Translations under genes and position numbers: made by a program
Part shown: positions 1 to 5,466 of the stretch, piece by piece
Layout of the letters: every line of letters begins with the position of its first letter
Position numbering within the stretch: position 1 is the stretch's first letter
NCBI GenBank assembly: GCA_015489095.1
Contig: WFMN01000090.1
Coordinates: 1 to 7,929, forward strand
Length of the DNA stretch: 7,929 nt
Source: Mariprofundaceae bacterium
GTDB taxonomy: Bacteria > Pseudomonadota > Zetaproteobacteria > Mariprofundales > J009
Reading direction: 5' to 3'
The notes under the pieces: model-generated
What the model saw: only the letters and a program-made list of their open reading frames with translations
Told to the model about the DNA's origin: nothing
The model's database searches: none

Positions 1-289
1 CCGCCAGCAGCCGCTCCTCCCAGCGCAGGCGGTGGGGGCGGCTGGCGGTGACCAGTTGCGCCAGCGGCGTGCCGTCATGCTCGTGCCAGAGCACCGGGAT
101 CCCCTTTCTCGCGCAGGCGATCAACACCGCCTCGTCGATGCCGCAGTTGACTGGCGCGATCAGGCGGGAGATGCGGTTGAGCGGCAGGCGGCTTCCGGCG
201 CGGCCTGCTGCCGACAGCACCAGACTCGGTCCGTCATCGAGCCGTACCCGCGCCCGCGAACCGAGGTAGAGCGGCAGCCTTGCGCTCAT
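1..289 (-). CDS. Second Cas1-like protein, N-terminal part (cut by window edge)
   Basis: This frame starts with ATG at 289 and stays open to the left edge (96 codons). The translation resembles the N-terminal beta-sandwich domain of Cas1, the integrase that inserts new spacers. It begins MSARLPLYLGSRARVRLDDG and continues with a PLNRISRLI stretch, then ACARKGIPVLWHEHDGTPLA. By eye these line up with PLPMVERVV and SEAGIALLILSPRDHRRTA of the neighbouring cas1 product, but the two are clearly divergent, so this is not a recent duplicate. The catalytic Glu/His/Asp residues would lie in the C-terminal domain outside the window, so activity cannot be judged. The gene begins 127 bp after the cas1 stop, in the same direction, and has no clear ribosome binding site. 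It could be a full second Cas1, a truncated one, or a Cas1-domain fusion. Confidence 0.75.
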   Translation of the reverse strand, partial: MSARLPLYLGSRARVRLDDGPSLVLSAAGRAGSRLPLNRISRLIAPVNCGIDEAVLIACARKGIPVLWHEHDGTPLAQLVTASRPHRLRWEERLLA

Positions 290-299
290 CCATGATCCC

Positions 300-420
300 A
301 TTGCAAAAAGTCCGACCGTGGCGATTCGCGGTCGGAGACCGCTCCTACAGCCCGTAGGAGGGGAATCCTTTCCCCGAACCCGTCCACGGCCGCGATGCCG
401 ACATGTCGCAACATTGTCAT
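300..420. repeat. Probable diverged copy of the five-hairpin element, split by a REP pair
   Basis: Both ends of this gap resemble the ends of the hairpin element at 6396-6543, in the same orientation. The left end shares ATYGCAAAAAGTCC (300-313 against 6396-6409). The right end shares CCGTCCAYGGCCGCGATG (380-397 against 6505-6522), followed by a weaker match to 420. The middle differs: hairpins 2 and 3 of the other copy are missing and a REP pair (324-378) sits there. The right end covers the cas1 stop codon (417-419), just as the other copy covers the cmr3 stop. Homology is inferred from a comparison by eye of short end segments. Confidence 0.5.
324..378. repeat. REP pair (BIME-like), GTAG heads facing each other
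   Basis: Two REP-type units point towards each other. The left unit (324-348), read on the minus strand, has the head GTAGGA followed by a palindrome with arms GCGGTC and GACCGC. The right unit (354-378), read on the plus strand, has the head GTAGGAG followed by GGGGAA/TTCCCC arms (360-365 and 370-375). The heads themselves pair as CTCCTAC (342-348) with GTAGGAG (354-360) around a 5-nt loop. The left unit is nearly the same as the units at 1740-1803, with one base missing from its palindrome. GTAG-headed REPs are a known class tied to RAYT transposases. No RAYT gene is in this window. Confidence 0.75.
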
Positions 421-1352
421 CGGTAGCCGATCCCCTCGCGCCGAAGCAGCGGAATACCATGCTGAAGGGCGCGGCGCAGGGTGGGGGCGAACCGCTCCCA
501 AGCGGCGTAGAAACGGCCGCGCCCCGCCTTGCCTAGGCGGCAGGCGCCCTGCTGGATCACGAAATGGTCGGGGCGGAGCCACCGCCGGCGGAAGAGATCG
601 AGCGCGAAACGATCCACCGCCGGCCTAAGCGGCTCGATTAGGTCGCAGGCGAGCGATTCGCGGCTGTACTCGGCGGCGTGGAGAAAGCCGATGCAGGGGT
701 CGAATCCGGCGGCGAGTAGCGCGCGCACGGCGTCGAAGTGGAGTAGGGTGTAGCCGAGCGAGAGCAGGGCGTTGAGCGGATCGGTCGGCGGCCGGCGCTT
801 GCGGCCGCTGAAGCCGAGCGACTCCGGCAGCACCGCGGCCAGCGCCGCGAAATAGAGGGCGGCGGCGCCCCCCTCGATCCCCCGGATCTGCCCCACACTC
901 AGGGTGGCATCTTCCCTGAGGCGGCGGGCGAGCCCCGGAAGGGTGCGCAGCGCCTCGCGCAGTTCCGGTGCGGTCGCGGTGAAGCCCAGCAGCGTGCGCC
1001 GTTGGGAGTGGAGCTTCATCCTTACCAGCACGGCGGCGATGCGGGCGGCGCGCACAGGGTTGCAGGCGGCCTGGTACTGCGCCAGCCGGAGCGCGTGGTC
1101 GCGGCCGTGGGGCGGGGTGACGATCGCGGTGCGGCGGTGGTCGCGCGGAGAGAGGATCAAGAGCGCGATGCCGGCCTCGGAGAGCGCGGCGAGCAGCGAG
1201 GAGTGGAGATCGACGGCGGCGGTCACCACCACCCGCTCCACCATCGGCAGTGGGATGTGCTGCGGCCGCGCCCCATCGGGCAGGGCGATGCGGATGCGGC
1301 CGTCGCGCAGCGAGAGGCTGCTCCCCTTGCGGTCGATGATCAGGGTCTGCAT
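417..1352 (-). CDS. cas1: CRISPR-associated integrase Cas1
   Basis: Cas1 is the metal-dependent integrase of the Cas1-Cas2 complex, which inserts new spacers into CRISPR arrays. The 311-aa protein has the usual length, with an N-terminal beta-sandwich (about 1-85) and a helical catalytic domain. The expected catalytic residues are visible: Glu160 in GQIRGIEGGAAALYF, His225 in CIGFLHAAEYS, and Asp237 in ESLACDLIEPLRP. The spacing is canonical, so the enzyme looks intact. The ATG at 1352 is chosen because Cas1 similarity starts there (MQTLIIDRKG). A GGGAGGA lies about 15 nt upstream, farther than ideal, and the open frame continues to 1514 without Cas1-like sequence. It follows cas2 after 28 bp. 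Its stop codon lies inside a repeat element, and a second cas1-like gene comes next. Confidence 0.95.
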   Translation of the reverse strand: MQTLIIDRKGSSLSLRDGRIRIALPDGARPQHIPLPMVERVVVTAAVDLHSSLLAALSEAGIALLILSPRDHRRTAIVTPPHGRDHALRLAQYQAACNPVRAARIAAVLVRMKLHSQRRTLLGFTATAPELREALRTLPGLARRLREDATLSVGQIRGIEGGAAALYFAALAAVLPESLGFSGRKRRPPTDPLNALLSLGYTLLHFDAVRALLAAGFDPCIGFLHAAEYSRESLACDLIEPLRPAVDRFALDLFRRRWLRPDHFVIQQGACRLGKAGRGRFYAAWERFAPTLRRALQHGIPLLRREGIGYR

Positions 1353-1380
1353 GGTGGGTGGTCGTATCCTCCCGCGGGGT

Positions 1381-1662
1381 TCATCCGTAATAGAAAAGAT
1401 GGGGATCGGCCGGCGGCAGGGCGAGGCCGAGCAGTTGCGGCGTGAGGCGCGGATCGAGGCGAAGCAGAAAGAATCGATCCTCGCCGAGATCAAGCTCCCC
1501 CTTGGTTGCGGCAAGCAGCTCCTTGCGCTCGTGGGCGCTCAGCCAACACTCGAAAACCGACTTCTGCCCGCCGGTGGCGTAGCGCTTGACCGTGGCCAAT
1601 ACCCGCTGCAAGCGGGCGGGCTCGGTCACATCGTAGGCGGCAAGATAGAGGTGGCGTCGCAT
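1381..1662 (-). CDS. cas2: CRISPR-associated protein Cas2
   Basis: Cas2 is the small dimeric ferredoxin-fold partner that bridges two Cas1 dimers in the adaptation complex. The 93-aa product has the usual length. It starts MRRHLYLAAYDVTEPARLQRV, which contains the beta-1 strand ending in the conserved Asp (Asp11) followed by an Arg-rich helix. QKSVFECWL (about 33-41) is the typical second strand. The ATG at 1662 fits the family start, although no Shine-Dalgarno sequence is visible before it. The same frame is open upstream to 2052, but that part is antisense or out-of-frame sequence from csx16. The gene is separated from csx16 by a 137-bp gap with a REP pair and lies 28 bp before cas1. Confidence 0.93.
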   Translation of the reverse strand: MRRHLYLAAYDVTEPARLQRVLATVKRYATGGQKSVFECWLSAHERKELLAATKGELDLGEDRFFLLRLDPRLTPQLLGLALPPADPHLFYYG

Positions 1663-1701
1663 GGGGCGAATGGTGGCGGGGTGATCCGGCGCGCGCAGCA
1701 G

Positions 1702-1715
1702 TCGCAAGCTTGCGA
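1702..1715. repeat. 14-bp perfect palindrome upstream of cas2
   Basis: TCGCAAGCTTGCGA reads the same on both strands. It lies about 40 bp upstream of the cas2 start, between the REP pair and cas2, and is flanked by GCGCGC on both sides (within 1689-1696 and 1725-1730). It could be an operator-like site, the tip of an RNA hairpin in the cas2 leader, or repeat debris. Nothing in the sequence decides between these. Confidence 0.4.
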
Positions 1716-1739
1716 AGCCGGGAAGCGCGCGGTCTGGTT

Positions 1740-1803
1740 GTAGGAGCGGTCTCCAGACCGCGAAAGGGGGAGGATGGATTCGCGGTCTGGAGACCGCTCC
1801 TAC
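1740..1803. repeat. REP pair (BIME), perfect 24-bp inverted repeat
   Basis: Two identical REP units sit in opposite orientation at 1740-1763 and 1780-1803, separated by 16 bp. Each has the GTAG head (GTAGGA) and a palindrome with arms GCGGTCT and AGACCGC. The arms match over all 24 bp, so transcribed RNA could form either one long hairpin or two small ones. A further partial arm, CGCGGTCTGG at 1728-1737, can also pair with 1753-1762, giving competing folds. The pair fills much of the gap between csx16 and cas2, and its outer GTAG provides the TAG stop of csx16 (1800-1802). REP pairs in operon gaps commonly affect mRNA 3' ends or polarity. Confidence 0.88.
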
Positions 1804-2099
1804 GAGGCTTTTCGCACCTCGTACTCCTCCAGCCGGGCGTGGCAGCGCTCCATGTCGTCGGCGGAGAGCTCCCGCCCGCGCATATCTGGCGGCAGATCGA
1901 GACTTAGATGGAGATAACGCGCGCCCCGCGCGCAGATCTCGGCGGCGAGATGCACCGGCAGCGTGCCGATCACCGTGTCGCCGGCGGCAACATCGGCCGG
2001 ATCGAGATGGGCGACCCGCCGATCGACCGCGATCCCCCGCCGCGCCGCCCACGCCACCGCGCCCGAATGGCGGGAGACGAACCAGACCCTTTCACCCAC
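1800..2099 (-). CDS. csx16: Csx16 (VVA1548 family), probable cyclic-oligoadenylate ring nuclease
   Basis: This 99-aa protein is recognised as Csx16, a small family found in type III CRISPR loci. Family-typical stretches are SRHSGAVAWA (9-18), HLDP (31-34), GDTVIGTLPVHLAAEIC (40-56) and RYLHLSLDLPPDMRGREL (61-78). From knowledge of the family rather than from the sequence, Csx16 proteins have recently been reported to act as ring nucleases, which degrade the cyclic oligoadenylate messenger and so end the immune response. The GTG start at 2099 has AAGGAG at 2107-2112, 7 nt upstream. The start overlaps the end of the CARF-HEPN gene by 8 nt, which suggests that effector and off-switch are translated together. 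The stop codon is part of the adjoining REP unit. Confidence 0.88.
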   Translation of the reverse strand: MGERVWFVSRHSGAVAWAARRGIAVDRRVAHLDPADVAAGDTVIGTLPVHLAAEICARGARYLHLSLDLPPDMRGRELSADDMERCHARLEEYEVRKAS

Positions 2100-3264
2100 G
2101 GCGAAGCTCCTTCATCAGCCCGCGCAGCGTGGCGGCAAGCGTCGTCTCGTCGCGCATGATCCGCTCGACATCGTGGCTGCGTTTGCGTGTGCCGTGGGCG
2201 ATCTGGTTGCGCAGGCTGTTGAGCCGCCTGTATTGGCCGTTCGATTCGCGCAGTTCCTCATGCAGATCTCTGCGGGCGTCAAAGCCCGCGGCATCCATGC
2301 CCCGGCGCTCCAGCTCGGCGGTGAGCGCAGCCTCCAGCGCCAGCAGCGCGGCGCGGAAGTAGTCGCGACGATTAAGGTACTCCTCGGCCAGCGCCCACTC
2401 CTTCGCCGAGAGCGCGGGTTTGCGGAACCAGTCCAGCCGTTCGGCGAGCAGCGGCGCGAACATCGCGGCCGCCGGAAAACGCGCGCCGTCGATTCCCTCC
2501 AGCGAGCGATGAAGCGTGGAGATGCGCCGCGCCGCGTCGCGCACATTGCCCGTGCGTTCGAAGAAGGCCGCTTCGGCGAGCCGCCCGGCTTCCTCGACGC
2601 CGGCCGCTTCCAGTAGGGTCGCGAAGACCGAATAGTCCCCATCCTTGTCGAACTGCCGGAGCGCGCCAATCCAGCGCCCGAAGCGGAGCAGGCCGTCGAG
2701 CCGCGCCACCGGTGTGTTGTTCCGCGCATCCCTTGCCTCGAACATGCCGTAGTGGATGCCGGCGATCTTGAGCCCGCGCACCACCTCCAAGTAGAAGGCG
2801 GCCATCAGGGCCAGCATCGGCAGCGAGCGGAAGCCGTGGGTCACATCGAGATGGACGCGCCTCATCCCCTCGGCGGCTTCCGCCATCGCGTGCAGGATGG
2901 CCACCTGTTCGGTCTCGTCGAGGCCGAACGGGATCAGCCCGAGCCGCGCCTCGCAGCCCCAGCTTGTCGCCACCGCCTCCGCCACCCGATCGAGCAGCGG
3001 CTGATCCACCGCCGCGCGATCGATGGCGTCGGTAACCTCCGACCAGAGCTCCGCGCCGGCGTCGCAGTCCTCGGCCAGCACATCCCACATGCTGCTCGCG
3101 GTGCCAAGGATCACGATCCGGTCGGGGTCGAGGCGTTGGCGCAACGCCCGCGCGAAGTAGCGCGTCTCGACCACCTCGCCGTCCGGAAAGCGGTAGGCGG
3201 CCGGACGGTAACCGCCCTCGACGCGGCGCTGCTTGCCGAGGAAGGAAATCAAAGCGGTTTTCAT
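2092..3264 (-). CDS. csx2: CARF-HEPN ribonuclease of the Csx2/TM1812 family
   Basis: This 390-aa protein is a type III ancillary effector: a CARF domain that binds cyclic oligoadenylate, joined to a HEPN RNase domain that it should activate. The N-terminus MKTALISFLGKQRRVEGGY is typical of TM1812-type CARF proteins. The DxTHG signature is present as LDVTHGFRSLP (Asp140-Gly144). The C-terminal HEPN domain carries the catalytic R-x4-H motif in LNSLRNQIAHG (Arg352, His357), so both sensor and nuclease look intact. The ATG at 3264 has AAAGGAG at 3270-3276. This ribosome binding site overlaps the stop of the four-helix-bundle gene, 10 nt upstream. Which oligoadenylate size it senses cannot be told from the sequence. 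Confidence 0.9.
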   Translation of the reverse strand: MKTALISFLGKQRRVEGGYRPAAYRFPDGEVVETRYFARALRQRLDPDRIVILGTASSMWDVLAEDCDAGAELWSEVTDAIDRAAVDQPLLDRVAEAVATSWGCEARLGLIPFGLDETEQVAILHAMAEAAEGMRRVHLDVTHGFRSLPMLALMAAFYLEVVRGLKIAGIHYGMFEARDARNNTPVARLDGLLRFGRWIGALRQFDKDGDYSVFATLLEAAGVEEAGRLAEAAFFERTGNVRDAARRISTLHRSLEGIDGARFPAAAMFAPLLAERLDWFRKPALSAKEWALAEEYLNRRDYFRAALLALEAALTAELERRGMDAAGFDARRDLHEELRESNGQYRRLNSLRNQIAHGTRKRSHDVERIMRDETTLAATLRGLMKELRRG

Positions 3265-3274
3265 GACTACTCCT

Positions 3275-3844
3275 TTAACCACGCCGACGCTGCAGATTGC
3301 GCACCCGAATGCGGGCGCGGCTCATCCGCTCGCGCAGGCCGCCCTCGTTGAGGAAATCCCGCTCTAGGTGTCGAATCTGTTGATCGAGCAGATAATTGGC
3401 CTGATGGATCAGGCAGATGGCGATGTTGGCGACGGTTTCCGCCGGCCGGGTTTCGATGAACGCTTGATAGCTCTGATAGGACTTATGGGGCTGATAGGCC
3501 AGCTTGCGGACATATTGGGCCTCTCTGGAGTTTTTGTCCCAGAGCGGAAGGTTGCGCACGCGCAGGAAATCGCGGTAATCCTCGAGCAGCTCCTCCAACG
3601 AGGCGCGGGCGACATTGGTGAGCTTGATTTCCATCTCTTTCGAGGTGGAAGCCGCCTTGCTGCCCTCGACGATGTTCTGTTTGCCGGAGCGTGCCGCCTG
3701 CACCATCTGATCGATGGTGCGATCGCCCCTACGCAGGAATCGCTCGCAAAAGCGGTAGGTGAGATCGTAGATAATGACCGTTTTCTGGTACGAGAGCAGC
3801 TGCTCGTAGTTCCCGTGCGGCGGCAGCATGCGCACCGTGCTCAT
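3275..3844 (-). CDS. Four-helix-bundle protein (S23/IVP-related, 4-helix suffix type)
   Basis: The 189-aa product resembles the four-helix-bundle family related to the 23S rRNA intervening-sequence protein, in the variant with a conserved C-terminal suffix. Recognisable parts are MLPPHGNYEQLLSYQKTVII (6-25), DRTIDQMVQAARSGKQNIVE (41-60), LTNVARASLEELLEDYRDFL (75-94) and a C-terminal helix VANIAICLIHQANYLLDQQI (138-157). No catalytic residues are evident. Relatives form oligomeric bundles, and one relative, Avd, assists a reverse transcriptase; the role here is unknown. It sits in the operon between cmr6 and the CARF-HEPN gene, 10 nt before the latter. The start is uncertain: ATG 3844 is used, with GTG 3853 and ATG 3829 as options, and there is no clear ribosome binding site. 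A SYQSYQ segment is encoded by a 9-bp repeat. Its base composition looks less G+C-biased than its neighbours. Confidence 0.8.
   Translation of the reverse strand: MSTVRMLPPHGNYEQLLSYQKTVIIYDLTYRFCERFLRRGDRTIDQMVQAARSGKQNIVEGSKAASTSKEMEIKLTNVARASLEELLEDYRDFLRVRNLPLWDKNSREAQYVRKLAYQPHKSYQSYQAFIETRPAETVANIAICLIHQANYLLDQQIRHLERDFLNEGGLRERMSRARIRVRNLQRRRG
3461..3496. repeat. Four 9-bp repeat units inside the four-helix-bundle gene
   Basis: On the plus strand the units are CGCTTGATA, GCTCTGATA, GGACTTATG and GGGCTGATA. They share an NNNC-NN-AT-R pattern and encode the YQPHKSYQSYQ segment (about residues 118-128) on the minus strand. The same pattern, in the same strand sense, recurs just upstream of the gene at 3850-3894. 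Confidence 0.6.
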
Positions 3845-3849
3845 CGGCG

Positions 3850-3894
3850 GCACCCATGGGGCTTATGGGACATATAAGTCATATAAGACCTATT
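3850..3894. repeat. 9-bp repeat units between cmr6 and the four-helix-bundle gene
   Basis: In 9-bp register the plus strand reads GCACCCATG, GGGCTTATG, GGACATATA, AGTCATATA, AGACCTATT. These resemble the units inside the neighbouring gene (GGACTTATG, GGGCTGATA). The tract fills almost the whole 45-bp gap and its last unit covers the cmr6 TAG stop (3890-3892). It is A+T-richer than its surroundings and occupies the leader of the four-helix-bundle gene where a ribosome binding site would be expected. Confidence 0.6.
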
Positions 3895-5101
3895 TGATCT
3901 TGCGTATTTTTTCCAGCCGAGCACGCTGTTTGGCCTCCCATGACTTGCGCCTTTTTGGTGTTAGGTCGGGGTGTCGCCAGCCATGCTTGACTAGGGTTTG
4001 TTCGATCCAGTCGGCGCATTCGCATTTTGCGTGGTGATCCCAGCCCTCGGCTCGACTGATCAAACGCTTGATCAGGCCACGCAATTCGCCGAAGCCGCTG
4101 TTATCGAGCGAGCTCAAGCGTGATTGCAGACCGGCGAGCTTCTCTTCCGCTTCTTTCAAGACGCGCTGGTATTCCGGCATGGCGGCAATTTCCGCCCGAC
4201 GGCGCGCCTCTTCCTCCGCCCGCCTGCGCGATTCCTCTGCCTTGCGCCTCGCTTCTTCCTCCCGTCGCAGCCGCTCTTCTTCGGCCATGCGTCGCGCCTC
4301 TTCTTCCTGCCTGCGCCTAGCCGCGATGGCGGGATCTTCGATCATCGCCCCGTAGCCGACGCTCGTCTTGGCGCCGAAGCCGAGCCAGTCGAAGGCGTGG
4401 GTGAAGCACTGTTTCAGCACTTCTTTCCAGTGGCAATCGCCGGCATCGCCGATCTTTTGCACGAAGAAATGAAACTTCGCGCCCGGCGCGACGGCGAGGA
4501 ACGGAATCGGATTCGGCTTCTCCGAATCGTGCGGGGTGCCGCCGTTCTGCAGGTAGCCGGAATGGTGCGGTGTCATAATCTCGACGGTGAGATTGCCCTG
4601 CGGGAAGGTGCCTTGCGGGAAGGCGTCCCAGAAGTTCAGCGCGCCCTGCCGACCAGCATCCTCCGCGTTGCCGGCGCCGAAGAGCAATCCGATGGTCGCC
4701 TCGTCAACCCCAACCTCGCGGGCGGCATCGCGCAACACACCCTTGATCGACGATCCGGGCAGATAGGGCAGACCAAAGGGGTTCAGAAACGCGAAGCCGT
4801 TCTCCAGCGGATGCTCGTAGCCCATGCCGGTGACGAACGGGGCGGTGGATCGGGCGACGGTGGTGAAGGCATCATCGCCCAGCCGGGCTGCCATGTCCGT
4901 CTGTCGCCGCACAAGCGCATCCGGCATCCACTTCCAGTTCGGATCATCGCCCTCGACCACCTGTTTCAGTGAGCCCTTCTTATCGTGATCCGCCAGCTTC
5001 CAGTCATCGATCCAGCCCCGGAAATAGAGGCTGAAGCGGTGACCCGGCGGGGTGCGGGCGATTTCGGATTCCGGGATGTATTGGGGAACAGCCGCGCGCA
5101 T
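3890..5101 (-). CDS. cmr6: Cmr6, type III-B RAMP protein, with coiled-coil extension
   Basis: Cmr6 is a RAMP-fold subunit near the head end of the type III-B effector. The RAMP core is about residues 1-257. It holds the Cmr6 signature FVTGMGYEHPLENGFAFLNP (89-108), the Gly-rich segment LPYLPGSSIKGVLRDAAREV (111-130) and GFGAKTSVGYG (241-251), a typical C-terminal RAMP loop. After it comes an Arg/Glu/Ala-rich coiled coil (about 260-330) and a basic tail ending RLEKIRKIK. This makes 403 aa, long for Cmr6, and the tail is not a known Cmr6 domain to me. The ATG at 5101 is favoured over an in-frame TTG one codon earlier because AGGAGG (5107-5112) lies 5 nt before it. It overlaps the cmr5 stop as TGATG. 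Confidence 0.92.
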   Translation of the reverse strand: MRAAVPQYIPESEIARTPPGHRFSLYFRGWIDDWKLADHDKKGSLKQVVEGDDPNWKWMPDALVRRQTDMAARLGDDAFTTVARSTAPFVTGMGYEHPLENGFAFLNPFGLPYLPGSSIKGVLRDAAREVGVDEATIGLLFGAGNAEDAGRQGALNFWDAFPQGTFPQGNLTVEIMTPHHSGYLQNGGTPHDSEKPNPIPFLAVAPGAKFHFFVQKIGDAGDCHWKEVLKQCFTHAFDWLGFGAKTSVGYGAMIEDPAIAARRRQEEEARRMAEEERLRREEEARRKAEESRRRAEEEARRRAEIAAMPEYQRVLKEAEEKLAGLQSRLSSLDNSGFGELRGLIKRLISRAEGWDHHAKCECADWIEQTLVKHGWRHPDLTPKRRKSWEAKQRARLEKIRKIK

Positions 5102-5466
5102 CAATGCCTCCTGTTAGAATCCGCGAACTGCCTGAGCCAGCGCAAAAGGTGCATCGTCTCCTCGGTCGCCAGCCGGTATTGCTCGCTCTCGGCTTGGAAC
5201 ATCGCGTTCATCATCGCCGAATAGTCTCGTGGCATGCCGAACTGCCGTCCCAGCCATTCGAGAATGTCCGCCTTGAGCTGCCGATGGTGCGGCTTGTCCT
5301 TGCTGGCGAAGAAGGCCAGCGTCTGTATCAGACCGTTGTTCATGACCAGCGCCGGCGCGGCCTTGGCGAGGTTCCTGTAGCTCTCGTAGTCGTTGTTCAG
5401 CCGCGATCTCGCCTCTTCCACCCGATCCCAGGCGAAGGCGGCGCGCCTCTGATCAAGATCAGGCAT
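5101..5466 (-). CDS. cmr5: Cmr5, type III-B small subunit
   Basis: Cmr5 is the small all-helical subunit that lines the Cmr4 backbone and helps hold the target RNA. The 121-aa protein shows the family pattern DQRRAAFAWDRVEEARSRL (5-23), then YRNLAKAAPALVMNNGLIQT (30-49) and LAFFASKDKPHHRQL (50-64), followed by helices to the end. The ATG at 5466 is chosen because GGAGGT (5474-5479) lies 7 nt upstream. A GTG three codons earlier falls at the edge of that site and is less likely. The start overlaps the end of cmr4 by 8 nt, and the stop overlaps the cmr6 start by one base, so the three genes appear translationally coupled. Confidence 0.95.
   Translation of the reverse strand: MPDLDQRRAAFAWDRVEEARSRLNNDYESYRNLAKAAPALVMNNGLIQTLAFFASKDKPHHRQLKADILEWLGRQFGMPRDYSAMMNAMFQAESEQYRLATEETMHLLRWLRQFADSNRRH

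Noticed and set aside
286..582. Minus-strand frame of 98 codons across the gap beside cas1
   Set aside because: It overlaps cas1 in another frame and runs through a REP pair and repeat element. No family resemblance is visible.
417..1514. A longer Cas1 starting at 1514
   Set aside because: The extra 54 codons overlap cas2 and do not look like Cas1. Similarity begins at the ATG at 1352.
904..1743. Long plus-strand frame of 279 codons
   Set aside because: It lies antisense to cas1 and cas2, which have clear catalytic residues. Its translation is a low-complexity product of high G+C with no recognisable domain.
1963..2616. Long plus-strand frame opposite the csx16 and CARF-HEPN genes
   Set aside because: It is antisense to two recognised families and has no ribosome binding site or family resemblance. 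It is a shadow frame caused by G+C-rich codon use.
4190..4320. Repetitive CTCTTCCTCC-like stretch as a possible CRISPR array or minisatellite
   Set aside because: The repetition follows Glu/Arg/Ala codons of the Cmr6 coiled coil. There is no fixed repeat length and no unique spacers.
4124..4972. Plus-strand frame of 282 codons opposite cmr6
   Set aside because: The opposite strand encodes a clear Cmr6. The Phe/Leu/Ala-rich translation here mirrors the Glu/Arg codons of the coiled coil.
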